From NCBI GenBank assembly GCA_963708425.1, contig OY970206.1, positions 3,100,001 through 3,164,000 of the forward strand: a stretch of DNA of 64,000 nucleotides. The letters run 5' to 3'. This document shows positions 11,001 to 20,459 of this stretch, piece by piece (the stretch's first letter is position 1; each line of letters starts with the position of its first letter). The position numbers were made by a program, and so were the translations under genes. Under the pieces are notes generated by a model. That model made no database searches and was not told where the DNA came from. It saw only the letters and a program-made list of their open reading frames with translations. This DNA is from JACMNW01 sp963708425 (lineage in GTDB: Bacteria > Pseudomonadota > Alphaproteobacteria > Rhodobacterales > Rhodobacteraceae).

Positions 11001-13652
11001 TTTCAGCAATTCCAACGCCTCGATCTGGCGGCGCAGATAGTCCGTCGCCACCATGCTGGTCAGCACGGTCGGGATGAACGCCCCGACGCTGCGCTGTGCC
11101 GATCCGGTAATCGTGGCCTCGTTGCGGTACAGATACTGCCAGCGGCTGCCACCGGCTGCTGCAGGTTCTGCGAGTACTGCTTGTTCGACGCCGACAAACT
11201 TCGGCTCTCGCTTGGTGGTCTGCAGGGCATCGGCTGTCAGCAGGCCCGCGTTGAAGAAAAGCCGGGTGCTGATTTCGACGTAGCTCAGATCCAGCGCATG
11301 GCGCAGCATCAGATACAGAAGCGCATTCGGAGTGCCGTCCTCAAACTCCTTTTGCAACCGCAGCATCTCGTGTGAGGTTCCGGCGGCTGTGATAAGCCAG
11401 TCGATGTAATTCTGCCCACCGGCAGTATAGGCGCGGATCATTTCGGTCTCGGACAGGGGGCGGTCGTCGATCAGCGGACCTTTCAGAAGGTTGGGCTCTT
11501 TCAGGAACAGCTTTTCCAGAATGTCGGGCAGCTCGTCCCCCTCTTTGGGCTGGTATCCCAGTTCGGCAAGCAGTTGCATCCCCGAGGCGACGTAGCCAAG
11601 GCTGATAAGTATCGCGAGAAAGGCACCGCCCCCGCCGCTTAGCGACATGCGGTTGTAAAGCTCTTTGAAGCTTTCGGCATACCGTTGCTGGAACTCGACG
11701 GAACCCGCATGCAGGCCGACTACGTCCAGCAGCACCTGATGCGGTGCGACACCGGGCTTGCCGATCCATGACACTTTGCTCAGAAGCGGCGTCATGTCGC
11801 CGTCGACCTTCAGCAGCAAGCGGTAAAGCCGTTCCAGAAACATCCATTCCGACCCCTGCCGGTCGCGGATCGTCGCAACATCTTGCTTGGCCAGTTCAGC
11901 GATCCAGCCCATCCGCGAGCGGGCTGTGGCAGGCAGGATGCCGTAGGGTTGTTTGCCGACGCGGATCGCGGGCAACGGGCCACGGGCCAGAACATGCCGG
12001 GTGAAAAACTCGCGGGTCTGGCTGATGGTGCCTTCCGAAAATACCGGGTCAAGCATCGATTCCATGAAATAGCCACCCGTGGCAGGCCAAAGTGCGGTGT
12101 TCATGGCGCGGGCGTCGCCAATGTCGGTGCGGCCATAGAACGGCAGGTCCCGCAAGGCGGCGGGATCGAGGCCGAGGATTTCGGCCAGATGGCGGCCATC
12201 GGTCTTGCCAATGCCGTCGGCGGGGTCGGGCGCGGGTGTGCCGAAATAGATATCGAAGCTGAGATCGGGGTCTTCTTGCCAGCTGTAGGCAGCAGCCTCG
12301 CCCTCGATGTTGTTGGTGGGCCGACCCTGCGGCAAGATCGACAGCCCGGCCTTTGATTGGTGATGGTGCAAGAACAAGTCCTGCAACTGCTTGGCCCCGA
12401 GGCTGGCATCGGCGCGGGAGCGAAGTCCAAGGACCATCAGCCGGTCAAAACCGCGCCGAAATGCTGCGGGTGTCAGAGGCACGCGGAACCCCATGCCCAT
12501 CTTGATGGCCTGAGGAAAATCCGTGACCCATTCCATTGCTGCATCGACCTTCAACTCGTCCCCTTCGGCACGAAGTTGCTGGTCGGGGTCTGCCGAAGGG
12601 TCTGGCCCGGTCGCAAGTGGTGACGGGATCGGATTGCCCAGTTCCTCAAGCCGCAACTCGTCGCCGACCCATCCCAACAGGACCAGCCGGTCGGGCATCA
12701 CGTTCGTATGCGGTTGCTGCGCCCAACCCGCCTCGCGCAGCGGAAAGTCGGCGTCGGTTGGAAACTCCAGATAGGCGACCATCACTGTGGTGCCGGCGCG
12801 GTCAACATCTTGGGGCGGCGGATCGGCCAGATTTCGCGGCGCGTAGTTGGCGACAATCTCAGCCGCGCGATCCGCCCCTAAGGCAAGTGTCAATGCCTCG
12901 GCGGCGGCGGTTTGCGCCGCGCCATTCTCGCCCGCCTTCCAGAGTGCGGTCCAGAACGTAGTGACCGTGTTTTTTTCGGGCGGCACCAGCGGCACTTGGG
13001 TGACAATGGTCAGGATCACCGTCGGCACGCCGTCGATTGGCACTGGTCGATCTGCTTCGTTCAGTGGGCGGTAAGTCTGGATCACCCAATGCGAACGACC
13101 AGAGCCTTGCCCGCTTAGCAAGCCACGCCACGCACCGCGCAAATCCGCCTCGCGGCCCGCGGCGCGCCAGTGTTCGGCCCAGTAGGTGCGAGCCTTTTGT
13201 GCCTCGCTTTCCGACAGCATGTCTTCGAAGACATCGACGGCGATATCGTCGGGATAGACCCGAACCCAAAGTTCGTCACCATCGCGCCCTTGTTCTGCAC
13301 CCAGTTTGAACCGGGTCTCGATCCGCAGCGGCAGCATCAGGATCGGGGTTTGGTCTGAAAGCTGCGAGACAGCCTTTCGCGGATCGGAAAAGTCGGCGAA
13401 TTCGACAAATCTGCTGCGTTCGCCTTCGGTCAACGCCTCCAGCCTGCCTTTCAACCCTGCGATCTGCTCGTCTTGCCGACGGATGGCCTGATCAAGCGCG
13501 CCAAGGTCGTCGCGGCCCGCCCGCCCGGCGTCCTTGCGGTCGCGCTTCAGCTTTGCAAGCCGCTGACGTTCGCGGAAAAGCGCGCGCGCAGCCTGCTGGC
13601 GATCTTCGCCTGCCGCGGAAAGCTGGCTGCGGATGTCTTCGAACTCAGGCAT
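8001..13652 (-). CDS. Large-operon protein D (1883 aa), unknown function
   Basis: A giant protein of unknown function. The start is set at 13652 because GGGAGG lies 8 bp upstream there; the longer open frame would overlap the previous gene by 120 bp. Residues about 8-75 are highly charged and heptad-like (RERQRLAKLKRDRKDAGRAG), a probable coiled coil. Next comes ILMLPLRIETRFKLG, a Trp-rich section, and near residue 560 RVGKQPYGILPATARSRMGW. The C-terminal third is alanine-rich and mostly helical. There is no signal peptide and no clear membrane helix. It is co-transcribed with four neighbours. It could be a structural scaffold or a toxin-sized effector; nothing in the sequence decides this. 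Confidence 0.85.
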   Translation of the reverse strand: MPEFEDIRSQLSAAGEDRQQAARALFRERQRLAKLKRDRKDAGRAGRDDLGALDQAIRRQDEQIAGLKGRLEALTEGERSRFVEFADFSDPRKAVSQLSDQTPILMLPLRIETRFKLGAEQGRDGDELWVRVYPDDIAVDVFEDMLSESEAQKARTYWAEHWRAAGREADLRGAWRGLLSGQGSGRSHWVIQTYRPLNEADRPVPIDGVPTVILTIVTQVPLVPPEKNTVTTFWTALWKAGENGAAQTAAAEALTLALGADRAAEIVANYAPRNLADPPPQDVDRAGTTVMVAYLEFPTDADFPLREAGWAQQPHTNVMPDRLVLLGWVGDELRLEELGNPIPSPLATGPDPSADPDQQLRAEGDELKVDAAMEWVTDFPQAIKMGMGFRVPLTPAAFRRGFDRLMVLGLRSRADASLGAKQLQDLFLHHHQSKAGLSILPQGRPTNNIEGEAAAYSWQEDPDLSFDIYFGTPAPDPADGIGKTDGRHLAEILGLDPAALRDLPFYGRTDIGDARAMNTALWPATGGYFMESMLDPVFSEGTISQTREFFTRHVLARGPLPAIRVGKQPYGILPATARSRMGWIAELAKQDVATIRDRQGSEWMFLERLYRLLLKVDGDMTPLLSKVSWIGKPGVAPHQVLLDVVGLHAGSVEFQQRYAESFKELYNRMSLSGGGGAFLAILISLGYVASGMQLLAELGYQPKEGDELPDILEKLFLKEPNLLKGPLIDDRPLSETEMIRAYTAGGQNYIDWLITAAGTSHEMLRLQKEFEDGTPNALLYLMLRHALDLSYVEISTRLFFNAGLLTADALQTTKREPKFVGVEQAVLAEPAAAGGSRWQYLYRNEATITGSAQRSVGAFIPTVLTSMVATDYLRRQIEALELLKSRPTAVLERAFAEHIDLFTYRIDAWFGGLMSRQLQEMRKSAPAPVPGAAPLPGNATGLYLGAFGWLENVRPEFKVMTPVDLSGGLGDVFHPEAEPQLLRDSKNQGYIHAPSLNHAVTAAVLRNGYLSNATPDAPGSLAINLTSERVRLALAMIEGMQNQQSLGALLGYQFERGLHDRHDVEVDEFILDLRKAFPLVGDRLVPTRTGNIDALGRKLTMRRVEARHVIDGLSLVEHIKASGQKSYPFGKPDLPAASAGQAAAISAEAERIVNIADAVADLTMAESVHQVVQGNYERAAAVLAATSKGKAPQTPDVVQTPRSGVTLTHRTAIHLQTGLDPANPALTSPRARVEPAINAWLTGLLPPLATVACTVSVTDATGAPLASHVVTADALGFLPIDLLYLLDPDEEPSARELDDRIEALVIATHAPPPDAILSIAYRDRIAAIAGHVPFFELAALIRPLRALLLRSRPLQPTDMALAGEATGTVDLIQSIDPVRITLVQGQLAGHLADLQAFHAPLKARLDNIEHTQIATEIEATLAAFVARMLAVAPFAGLGSGTGTTFGDRRRIFTELKTALAAMLVRWDGRIAEFEQAILDYDADPGAAEDQKILKLRMAERLIATSRLDPLPPPDADAFRDHLFDTQRVAMLAQRAALQALHDGAVNVSVLHDGILASKAVNAGFDPVEIDIAGPAKGIVTLAEDMAHRATGLIDAITVQLEKVQTQIDAHDASAEAKAKVAALTKAAKLMLGEAVQIVPEFVLPETHAQEWAAAWGAGPTADQTILAHVTTTVGRRFPVDDWLTGIARVRAKMAALEAAEQLAEAFTGAAIPLQPLQFPHRPDTPWLGLEFPETTPAGDPFKIDEDKLLYTAHYVTPFVAAGRQAGLLLDEWTEVIPSRTEDTGLAFHYDRPNSEPPQVMLLALPSRFTGAWQWQDLVDTVTETMDMAKRRAIEPDHLDTTAYARFLPAIVSAVTMHPITAAMNLAFNNGLAATLAAEGGSNE

Positions 13653-13672
13653 CTTATCCGCCTCCCTTGACG

Positions 13673-16600
13673 TCAGTTGGGCAACATCTCGCTGCCATGA
13701 ACGGCTACCAAAACCGGGACTTGGTACAGAATATAGGCCAGCTCGGCCGCGTTGGTGTCGGGTGTCCAGCTCAGGCCCCGGTCCTCTTGCCACTGGATCC
13801 GCTTTTCCTGCACATCGGCGGCAACCGGCTCGGCCAGCGTCAGGCTGGGGCCGCCAGGCTTGATCTGCAGGAATTTGTCGGCCTCGGCGGTGACGTCAGG
13901 CCATGCAAGGTCGTTCCAGACGTTCAGATCGCCGTCCCGCGCGATATCAAGGCCAAAGCGCGGCTCGCCCGGACGTTCCTTGATGATGAAAAACCAGCCT
14001 GGCGCAGTGTCATTGCCACGCCCACTGCCGCCCTTGACTTCTTTTGCGGTCAGATCGAAGCCGACAAAGGTAATGTCGGGGTCTACCTTGGCCTCATAAA
14101 GAGGTGTGCGCAGACGGTCTTCGATCGGACCGTCGGTTTCCAGCACGCGTTCTTTGGTGCGGTCGATCCTGCCTTGGGTATCCAACTGCCAGCGCGCCTT
14201 CTGGGCATAGATCACCGCCGTCGGGTACTTTTTCAAAAGTTCGCCGCGGATCACCAGAACGACCTCGTCTTCCTTTTCTCCCGGTATTTCGCGATGGTCG
14301 TGATCGCCAAGTTTAGAGGTCAGCGACCAGGTGTGGATCGGCGGGATGTCACGCAGCTTTTCGCGCAGCGCCTCTTTTGAAAGCCCTTCGCGGTCGATCA
14401 CGCCTGACGGATCCCAGAATTGGCGGAAATGGCTGCCGCGCTGATCAGTCGGGTATTCGCGCCATAGAAGCTCGCGGCCAAATTCGTGGTTCAACCCGAC
14501 CATATAGGCCTCAATAAAGCGCTGGTTGGTCTCCAGCAGCGTGATCGTGTTTTGCGGGATCTTGTCGATGTTGGGCAAGAAATGTTCGTCCGAAAGACCA
14601 AGCAGCGGCTTGTACATCGGGATGTCGAATTCCGGATAGGCCATCGCCTCGCGGAACACTTCGCCGTTCTGGGCGATGATGTGGATCGGAAAGCTCAGCG
14701 ATGCCAGAGTGAAGGCGGGGATCGTCTTTTCGGGGTCGATGGCATGAAAGCTTGCCTCGGTGATCGCAGCGATGTCGATAGGGCTGCGGACTGGCGGCTT
14801 GCCCAGATCCGCGCTTGCGCCAACGACGCTGGACAGATCCTTCAGCGCCAACTTGAAACGCGCGGCCTCTGGGCTGTCGTCACCAGTACCCGACTGTGGC
14901 TCGGGCGCACCCGGCACGGGGTCGCGCAAGGTAAAGCCCGGGAATGGGGGCAATCCGTCAATCACCTCGGGCGTGGCACCTTCGGGCGTTACCGCGATAG
15001 CCACAGTTGCCTGTGCCTCAAGCCGGACCAGCCAGGCCACGATCGCAGCGGCGAGTGCTGCGAACCCGATTGCCGCGACGATGCTGATCGGCCAAAGCAG
15101 CAGCGCCAATACCAGTAGCACGGCCAACAACAGCCATTTCGCCCAAGGGTGTTGTCGCAGCCAGTCCAACCAAGGTTTCGGCAGTCCGATCGGCGTCAGC
15201 TTGTCCGACACTTCGTCCACCGTTGGCACAGCATCAGGCAGGGTACGCGGTGGGGCAGCACTGACCTCGCCCTTGTTGATCTTGTCGATCAACACTTCGG
15301 CCCCATTCGGCGTATCAAATCCCAGTTTCGCCGCAACATGGTCGCGCGGGCGTAGCACCCGCCGCATCGGGGCCGTCAGAACGGCGCGCGGCACTGTGCT
15401 GCCCGCAAGACGGCGGTAGACAGTAGCACCGCCTGTCAGCACACGCCGCTGTACGGGTGCCATCAGGGCCAAGCCACGCTCGGTGTTGCGTTTGCGGATT
15501 GGGTCGAGATGGCGGATGTGCCATATGCCCGCCGCCTCGCGGGCAAACTGCGCCAGCCGGATGCGCCGGTTCGCCTCCAGAATGTCGCCGACCTGACCCC
15601 AGGCTGCGTCCATGTAATCTTCCTGGTTTTTCTGGATGACCTTGGTGCCGAACGCAGCAGGCACACGGAACCGGGGATCGAGGTTCAACTCATGCACCCA
15701 GTTGTCGTTCTGCGGGGCATCGCTGCCATCCGCCTCGGTCAGCAGCCGGTCTGTCAGGGCATGCCAGCGACCATAGATCGGTGGCACGATCACTGGGTCG
15801 GGCGCGCCGTCGCGGGCAAAGTCATCGGCCAGGTTCACGAAGTCGGCAAACGCGGTCTGGAACGGCTGCGGATAGGGCTGGTCCCAATCCTCATAGGCTT
15901 GCGCCTCGGCCTCTTGGTCGTCGGTCAGCACTTCGTCCGGCACCTTCAGCGCGCCACCCAGCCGGAGCACGCCTTTCAGCGCGGGATTATCGTTGATCGC
16001 GGGCAGGTTCGATCCGGGGTCCTGCACATCCATGTCGCGCCGACCCAGTCGCGCATCTGCTGGCCGGGGCTTCAAGAGCCTCACCAGATATTCAAAGTCG
16101 CCCACCGTCCCGGTTTTGAAGAACCACCGCCGATAAACCGGGTAAAGCGTCGGGACGGGGCGTGGCGGGTTGTCAGCCCAAGCGGACATCGTGGCAAACA
16201 GGGCCGGGTTTGCCAACGCGTCGTTCATCCCCAACCCGGCCAGTCGCCCGGTCTCGAAGCTGGGGATCAAAAATGCGTGGTAGCCGACGTCAGGTTCCAA
16301 CTTGCGCGGGCAGATGATCCGCGAGTACGCATGGTCGGGATTTGCGTTGAGCACGGCTTCCAACCTGGCGCGGGTCAGGTCGGTATCGGTTGAACGGATC
16401 GCGCCATCTACCTGCACCAGATCGCGGTTCACATGCACATGCGCCCATGCCCAAAGCTGGTCGGCTGGGGGGAACACCGCGTCCGGCGCAGCCGTCACCT
16501 CGATTGCGGGCAAGGGGCGGGACGACAGAACTTGGGCATCCTTGAATTCGTCCTCTTTCAACACCACCAGCACAAGCCAGGGGCGCAACCGATGCTTGGC

Positions 16601-16948
16601 AAGGTCGGGGGCGGCGGGGGTGTAACGCCAAGGAAAATCCTCATCGTAAAATTCGATATAGGGCATGTAGTTGGGCTCGAAGTTGGTGATCCAGTCGCGC
16701 GGTTCGATCTTGACCACTGCCTTTTGGTCAATACCGACGATGTCGCCGGGCCCATAAAGTGCGACATCGCGCGCCACGGTGGCGGCAAGGTCAGTCTCGC
16801 CCGCCACAGGCTTGCCAGTGATCGACAACTCGACGCGGATTGCCGCGCGGGTCTTGACCAGGGGGTCCAGATCCGCCGAGGCAATCTTGTTGGCAACGCC
16901 CACCCGCAGCCAAGGTAGAAAGGAATAGGTGCCCAGGGTGTCGCTCAT
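13673..16948 (-). CDS. Large-operon protein C (1091 aa) with a membrane hairpin
   Basis: Unknown function. The N-terminal part has the blocks TYSFLPWLRVGVANKI, then FEPNYMPYIEFYDEDFPWRY and LRPWLVLVVLKEDEF. Around residues 600-646 there are two adjacent hydrophobic stretches (WLLLAVLLVLALLLW and IVAAIGFAALAAAIVAWLV), a likely two-helix membrane hairpin. Near residue 815 is GLNHEFGRELLWREYPTDQR, followed by GSHFRQFWD, which I recall as recurring in uncharacterised proteins. The start follows a GAGGGGGA ribosome site; the gap from the upstream gene is 10 bp. It is the only member of the operon with an obvious membrane segment, so it may anchor a complex. That role is inference. Confidence 0.85.
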   Translation of the reverse strand: MSDTLGTYSFLPWLRVGVANKIASADLDPLVKTRAAIRVELSITGKPVAGETDLAATVARDVALYGPGDIVGIDQKAVVKIEPRDWITNFEPNYMPYIEFYDEDFPWRYTPAAPDLAKHRLRPWLVLVVLKEDEFKDAQVLSSRPLPAIEVTAAPDAVFPPADQLWAWAHVHVNRDLVQVDGAIRSTDTDLTRARLEAVLNANPDHAYSRIICPRKLEPDVGYHAFLIPSFETGRLAGLGMNDALANPALFATMSAWADNPPRPVPTLYPVYRRWFFKTGTVGDFEYLVRLLKPRPADARLGRRDMDVQDPGSNLPAINDNPALKGVLRLGGALKVPDEVLTDDQEAEAQAYEDWDQPYPQPFQTAFADFVNLADDFARDGAPDPVIVPPIYGRWHALTDRLLTEADGSDAPQNDNWVHELNLDPRFRVPAAFGTKVIQKNQEDYMDAAWGQVGDILEANRRIRLAQFAREAAGIWHIRHLDPIRKRNTERGLALMAPVQRRVLTGGATVYRRLAGSTVPRAVLTAPMRRVLRPRDHVAAKLGFDTPNGAEVLIDKINKGEVSAAPPRTLPDAVPTVDEVSDKLTPIGLPKPWLDWLRQHPWAKWLLLAVLLVLALLLWPISIVAAIGFAALAAAIVAWLVRLEAQATVAIAVTPEGATPEVIDGLPPFPGFTLRDPVPGAPEPQSGTGDDSPEAARFKLALKDLSSVVGASADLGKPPVRSPIDIAAITEASFHAIDPEKTIPAFTLASLSFPIHIIAQNGEVFREAMAYPEFDIPMYKPLLGLSDEHFLPNIDKIPQNTITLLETNQRFIEAYMVGLNHEFGRELLWREYPTDQRGSHFRQFWDPSGVIDREGLSKEALREKLRDIPPIHTWSLTSKLGDHDHREIPGEKEDEVVLVIRGELLKKYPTAVIYAQKARWQLDTQGRIDRTKERVLETDGPIEDRLRTPLYEAKVDPDITFVGFDLTAKEVKGGSGRGNDTAPGWFFIIKERPGEPRFGLDIARDGDLNVWNDLAWPDVTAEADKFLQIKPGGPSLTLAEPVAADVQEKRIQWQEDRGLSWTPDTNAAELAYILYQVPVLVAVHGSEMLPN

Positions 16949-16958
16949 CTGGTCCCCC

Positions 16959-19900
16959 TCATGCCGCTTGCTTCATCTCGTGCGGGCGCACGATATGGGC
17001 GGTGTTGGCAAAGCCCGGCGCCTCGCGCGATTTTGCGGCCATGAATTCGCGCGCGCTGGCGGCCGAGGCAAAAGACAGCGGCGCGCCCACGATGGGCGCG
17101 TTATCGTCCAGAGACACGACAACATAGCCCGCGGGATTGGCCTTGATCTTGTCGTCAAAGAGATGCCGCAAATCTTTGTTCCTGGCCGAAATCTCAGCCC
17201 GCGCCACTGCATTGCCTCCGAGGAAATGCGTGAATAGCCCCGCTGCGAGCACTGCAAAATGCACCACCGCCCGCTTGAAGGCATTGTCGATGATGATTTG
17301 TTCGTACCGCGCGACGCGCTTGGTGCAGAGGCTGGTGTTCATCTGGTTGCCAGTCGACGACAACTCCAGCCCCGCCTCTTCCTTCTCGAAATCCGCCGCT
17401 GCCAGCTTGTCGGCGGCGCTCAGCTCCTGAAACTGCGCGATGGCAAAGGATTCCTTGACCGTCTGACGCACGTCGATACCGACGGTCGCCGCCGCGATCT
17501 GAAAGCGGTTCGCATCGTCCGGCTTCTGGCTGCCGAACTTGTCCAGCGTGATGCCCAGCGGCACGGCGCGCTGGGTAACCTTCAGCGACCCCACCGGGTG
17601 CAGCACCAGCTCCACCCCTGCGTCGATGCTGCGCAGCGTCACGAACAGCTTGCTGGAATTGCCTAACTCGGCTGTCCAGTTCTGATCCTTTTCAAACTCG
17701 GCGACCAGTAGTGGCATCACCGAAATCGGCGGCAGCTTGGTATCTTCCTTGTCGCCCCAGGTGTGCGAGAAATCGACATCAATATCCCAGAACAGCAGCG
17801 AAATGCTGCCTGTCCCTTCAACATGCCAAGGCGACGTGCCCTCCAGCGATCCTTTGAAGCGGACGCTGAACAACCCCGCCCCAAACAGCTTGACCGATAG
17901 CGAGGCCGAAATGGTGATGATGAAATAGAACGGCGAAAACTGGAACAGCGCGTCAAAGCCCAGATGGCCCTCAACCGAGGCAATCGAAATGCCGAAGTAC
18001 AGTTCGGCACGGGCACCGAACTGCACAGTGTTCGACGTGACGGCGAAATAGGCATCAACCCGAATGCGCGCTACCGGGGTGTTCAGGATGTTGATGGCAA
18101 TCCGGGGGATCGGCGGAAACGGCAGCGCGGGCGGTTTGTAGGTCGGATGAAATCCGCCCACAGTCACCACAAAGTTGGCGTCGTCGCCGAACGCCGCCAA
18201 CACGCCCAAGCCCCCATCCAGCGGCATGAAGACGACACGGGATTCGTACAGATACGCCACGAACCAGCCGTGCTTTTTGTCAAACTCGATCGCCCCGATA
18301 AAGACGACCTGGATGATGATCAGCGGCACCCGTTCGTCGGGGATCGCGACAGTCAGCTTGCCGGCGATCGCGATGTTGCCGGGGATTTCGATGATGACGC
18401 CGATTGACAAGCTTATCAGCGTCGGCGTGCCCCAGCCAAACTTCATCATCGGGCCAATCAGAAAGGTGCCATCTTCGGGCGGGAAAAAACTGCGCAAGTC
18501 CGAGATGATGCGCGGCGCGTTGGCGATCACATCCTTCGGGAACAAGATCGAGTCGATCCCGCCCGAACGCAGTCCCGCGACAATGGCGTCAAGGTTCATC
18601 GAGCGGTTCAGCCCGACCAGTCCGCCCACACCAAGCAGGGTAAAGCCGAAACCGAGCTGGATGCCGGGGGTAAACTCCACAGAGATGATGGCAATGAATG
18701 AAAAACCTTCCGATCCGTCCGGCATCTTCGTATTGATGACACCAAGTGCTGTGACCGAGACGATCTCGAGGATCGACAATTCCAGCGCACCGGCATATTC
18801 GCCCCGGTCCGGGTCGATGAACAGATAGCCTCCGCCCTTGACAGCGCCCGCGTCTATCGACAGGCCGACGCCGTTCGGCGGCTTGAATCCGAACGAAAGA
18901 TCGACCGGGCCAAGATTGCCGCCCTGCCCAGGAAAGCTGAGGTTGGTGCGCAGGCCGATGTTTTCGACCACCGCCGCCAGCGGCCCAAGCTGCGCCTTGA
19001 AGGTGGCGCCGATGTCGATCGGCAGCCCGTCACCATTGGGTTTCAGGGCAATGGTCAGGCCCTGAACCTCGATCGGGCCAAGGTTGATATGCGCTGGCAC
19101 TTGAATTTCGAGGTTCGACGTGCCGCGGAAATACACCCCCTTCGGATACGAGATGCCAAGTGCAAGGTCAAATTCCATCCGGGTGGAAATGCCCGACAGT
19201 AACTTTGAAATGAACCCGTCCGACCCAGCCGGATCCAGCACGAAGGCCAGCCCGCCAGTTTCAATTTCGGCAAAAACCTCGACTTCGCCTGTGCTGCGAA
19301 CCTCGAACCCGGTGGCCCCACCTGCCGAGACGACCTCTAGCCGGGTCCCGGTTGCTCCGCCCAGGATTGGAAAGGGCGTCGCATCGGGGCGCTTGAAATC
19401 GACATCGACCCGGCCCGACCCCTTGGCATTGACCGGCGTGCCGGGTTTGTCAAAACCCAACACCATCTCGATCTCGCGGTCCGGCCGGAACATCAGCGCG
19501 ATGCCGCCTTGAGTGTCCAGATCGCTGGTAATCTCGACCGAAACCGTCGGCCCAAGGTCCAGCTTCAACGACATCGCGCCGTTGAACATCGGCATGAACG
19601 CAAAACCGGGCTTCAGCGCACCGGACTTTGGCAGTTCGAACATGCCGAGTTCGGCAGCAAGGCGCCCGTTGTTACGGGCGCGTTCAAAAAAGATGATCCT
19701 TGTCCGCCGCCGCAGCCGCCCAACCGGAACGTCAGCGCCAGCCTCCATCAACTCCGCCGTCGTGAAGGGCACGTCCTGCATCACCACCCGCCGGTCCAGC
19801 GCCGAGGCAAGATCATCAACCTTGGATTCCAGCAGGCGATAATCGAACTGATCGGTGCCCCAGCCAAACGCGTTCTGGAACAGCACCACCGGGTTTTCGA

Positions 19901-20459
19901 ACAGCTTCGGGATGTCCGAAAAATCCAGCCGGTAGTCCATGTAGGCTGGTCGGTTGCCCTGTGCCGCGTGGTATTCGACTTTGGTGATGCCCAGTGCCTG
20001 CAGCCCAAAGCCGATGCCGGGCCGGAAATCGCGCAAGTAACGATCAACCAGATACCCGATCAACTGTTCGGGGAAGTCGGCCTTGAACCCATCGGCAATC
20101 AGCGTGGCGGGAAACGCCGCATCGGGCGCCGAGGCAATCGCGTCAATGCCTTCCACCACGTTCTTGATCGCCTCGATGGCGCGCAGCACATCTTGCGGGT
20201 CGACGTCGATGCTGGCACCTTCATCCGTCACCGAGCCGTCAAAGCTTAGCCCGCCCGCGACGATCTTTTGCAGCGCGCCAAACAGGCTTTCGAGGTCGGG
20301 CCCGAGATCGCGCAGCGGTTGCGGGATGGAATTCGCGTTCCAGCCCAGCTCCATCAACAGCCGTTCGAACGCCGCCGGATTGTCCAGCGCGTTGCGCAGC
20401 GGCAAAAGGAATTTGCCGATCTCGGCGACAATTGTCTCAAAGGCGCCAGGCTCACTCAT
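16959..20459 (-). CDS. DUF6603-like beta-rich protein B (1166 aa)
   Basis: The protein begins with a helical region (residues 1-150), then about 800 residues of alternating hydrophobic and polar short segments typical of a long beta-structure, such as INLGPIEVQGLTIALKPNGD and GIQLGFGFTLLGVGGLVGLN (near residue 600). The latter block resembles the domain called DUF6603; this is from memory and unverified. The C-terminal 150 residues are helical again, ending in a small domain (GYVVVSLDDNAPIVGAPLSF). There is no signal peptide. The ATG overlaps the peptidase stop by 8 bp. The repeated amphipathic strands suggest a barrel, groove or solenoid that binds lipid or forms a surface; this is inference only. 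Confidence 0.85.
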   Translation of the reverse strand: MSEPGAFETIVAEIGKFLLPLRNALDNPAAFERLLMELGWNANSIPQPLRDLGPDLESLFGALQKIVAGGLSFDGSVTDEGASIDVDPQDVLRAIEAIKNVVEGIDAIASAPDAAFPATLIADGFKADFPEQLIGYLVDRYLRDFRPGIGFGLQALGITKVEYHAAQGNRPAYMDYRLDFSDIPKLFENPVVLFQNAFGWGTDQFDYRLLESKVDDLASALDRRVVMQDVPFTTAELMEAGADVPVGRLRRRTRIIFFERARNNGRLAAELGMFELPKSGALKPGFAFMPMFNGAMSLKLDLGPTVSVEITSDLDTQGGIALMFRPDREIEMVLGFDKPGTPVNAKGSGRVDVDFKRPDATPFPILGGATGTRLEVVSAGGATGFEVRSTGEVEVFAEIETGGLAFVLDPAGSDGFISKLLSGISTRMEFDLALGISYPKGVYFRGTSNLEIQVPAHINLGPIEVQGLTIALKPNGDGLPIDIGATFKAQLGPLAAVVENIGLRTNLSFPGQGGNLGPVDLSFGFKPPNGVGLSIDAGAVKGGGYLFIDPDRGEYAGALELSILEIVSVTALGVINTKMPDGSEGFSFIAIISVEFTPGIQLGFGFTLLGVGGLVGLNRSMNLDAIVAGLRSGGIDSILFPKDVIANAPRIISDLRSFFPPEDGTFLIGPMMKFGWGTPTLISLSIGVIIEIPGNIAIAGKLTVAIPDERVPLIIIQVVFIGAIEFDKKHGWFVAYLYESRVVFMPLDGGLGVLAAFGDDANFVVTVGGFHPTYKPPALPFPPIPRIAINILNTPVARIRVDAYFAVTSNTVQFGARAELYFGISIASVEGHLGFDALFQFSPFYFIITISASLSVKLFGAGLFSVRFKGSLEGTSPWHVEGTGSISLLFWDIDVDFSHTWGDKEDTKLPPISVMPLLVAEFEKDQNWTAELGNSSKLFVTLRSIDAGVELVLHPVGSLKVTQRAVPLGITLDKFGSQKPDDANRFQIAAATVGIDVRQTVKESFAIAQFQELSAADKLAAADFEKEEAGLELSSTGNQMNTSLCTKRVARYEQIIIDNAFKRAVVHFAVLAAGLFTHFLGGNAVARAEISARNKDLRHLFDDKIKANPAGYVVVSLDDNAPIVGAPLSFASAASAREFMAAKSREAPGFANTAHIVRPHEMKQAA

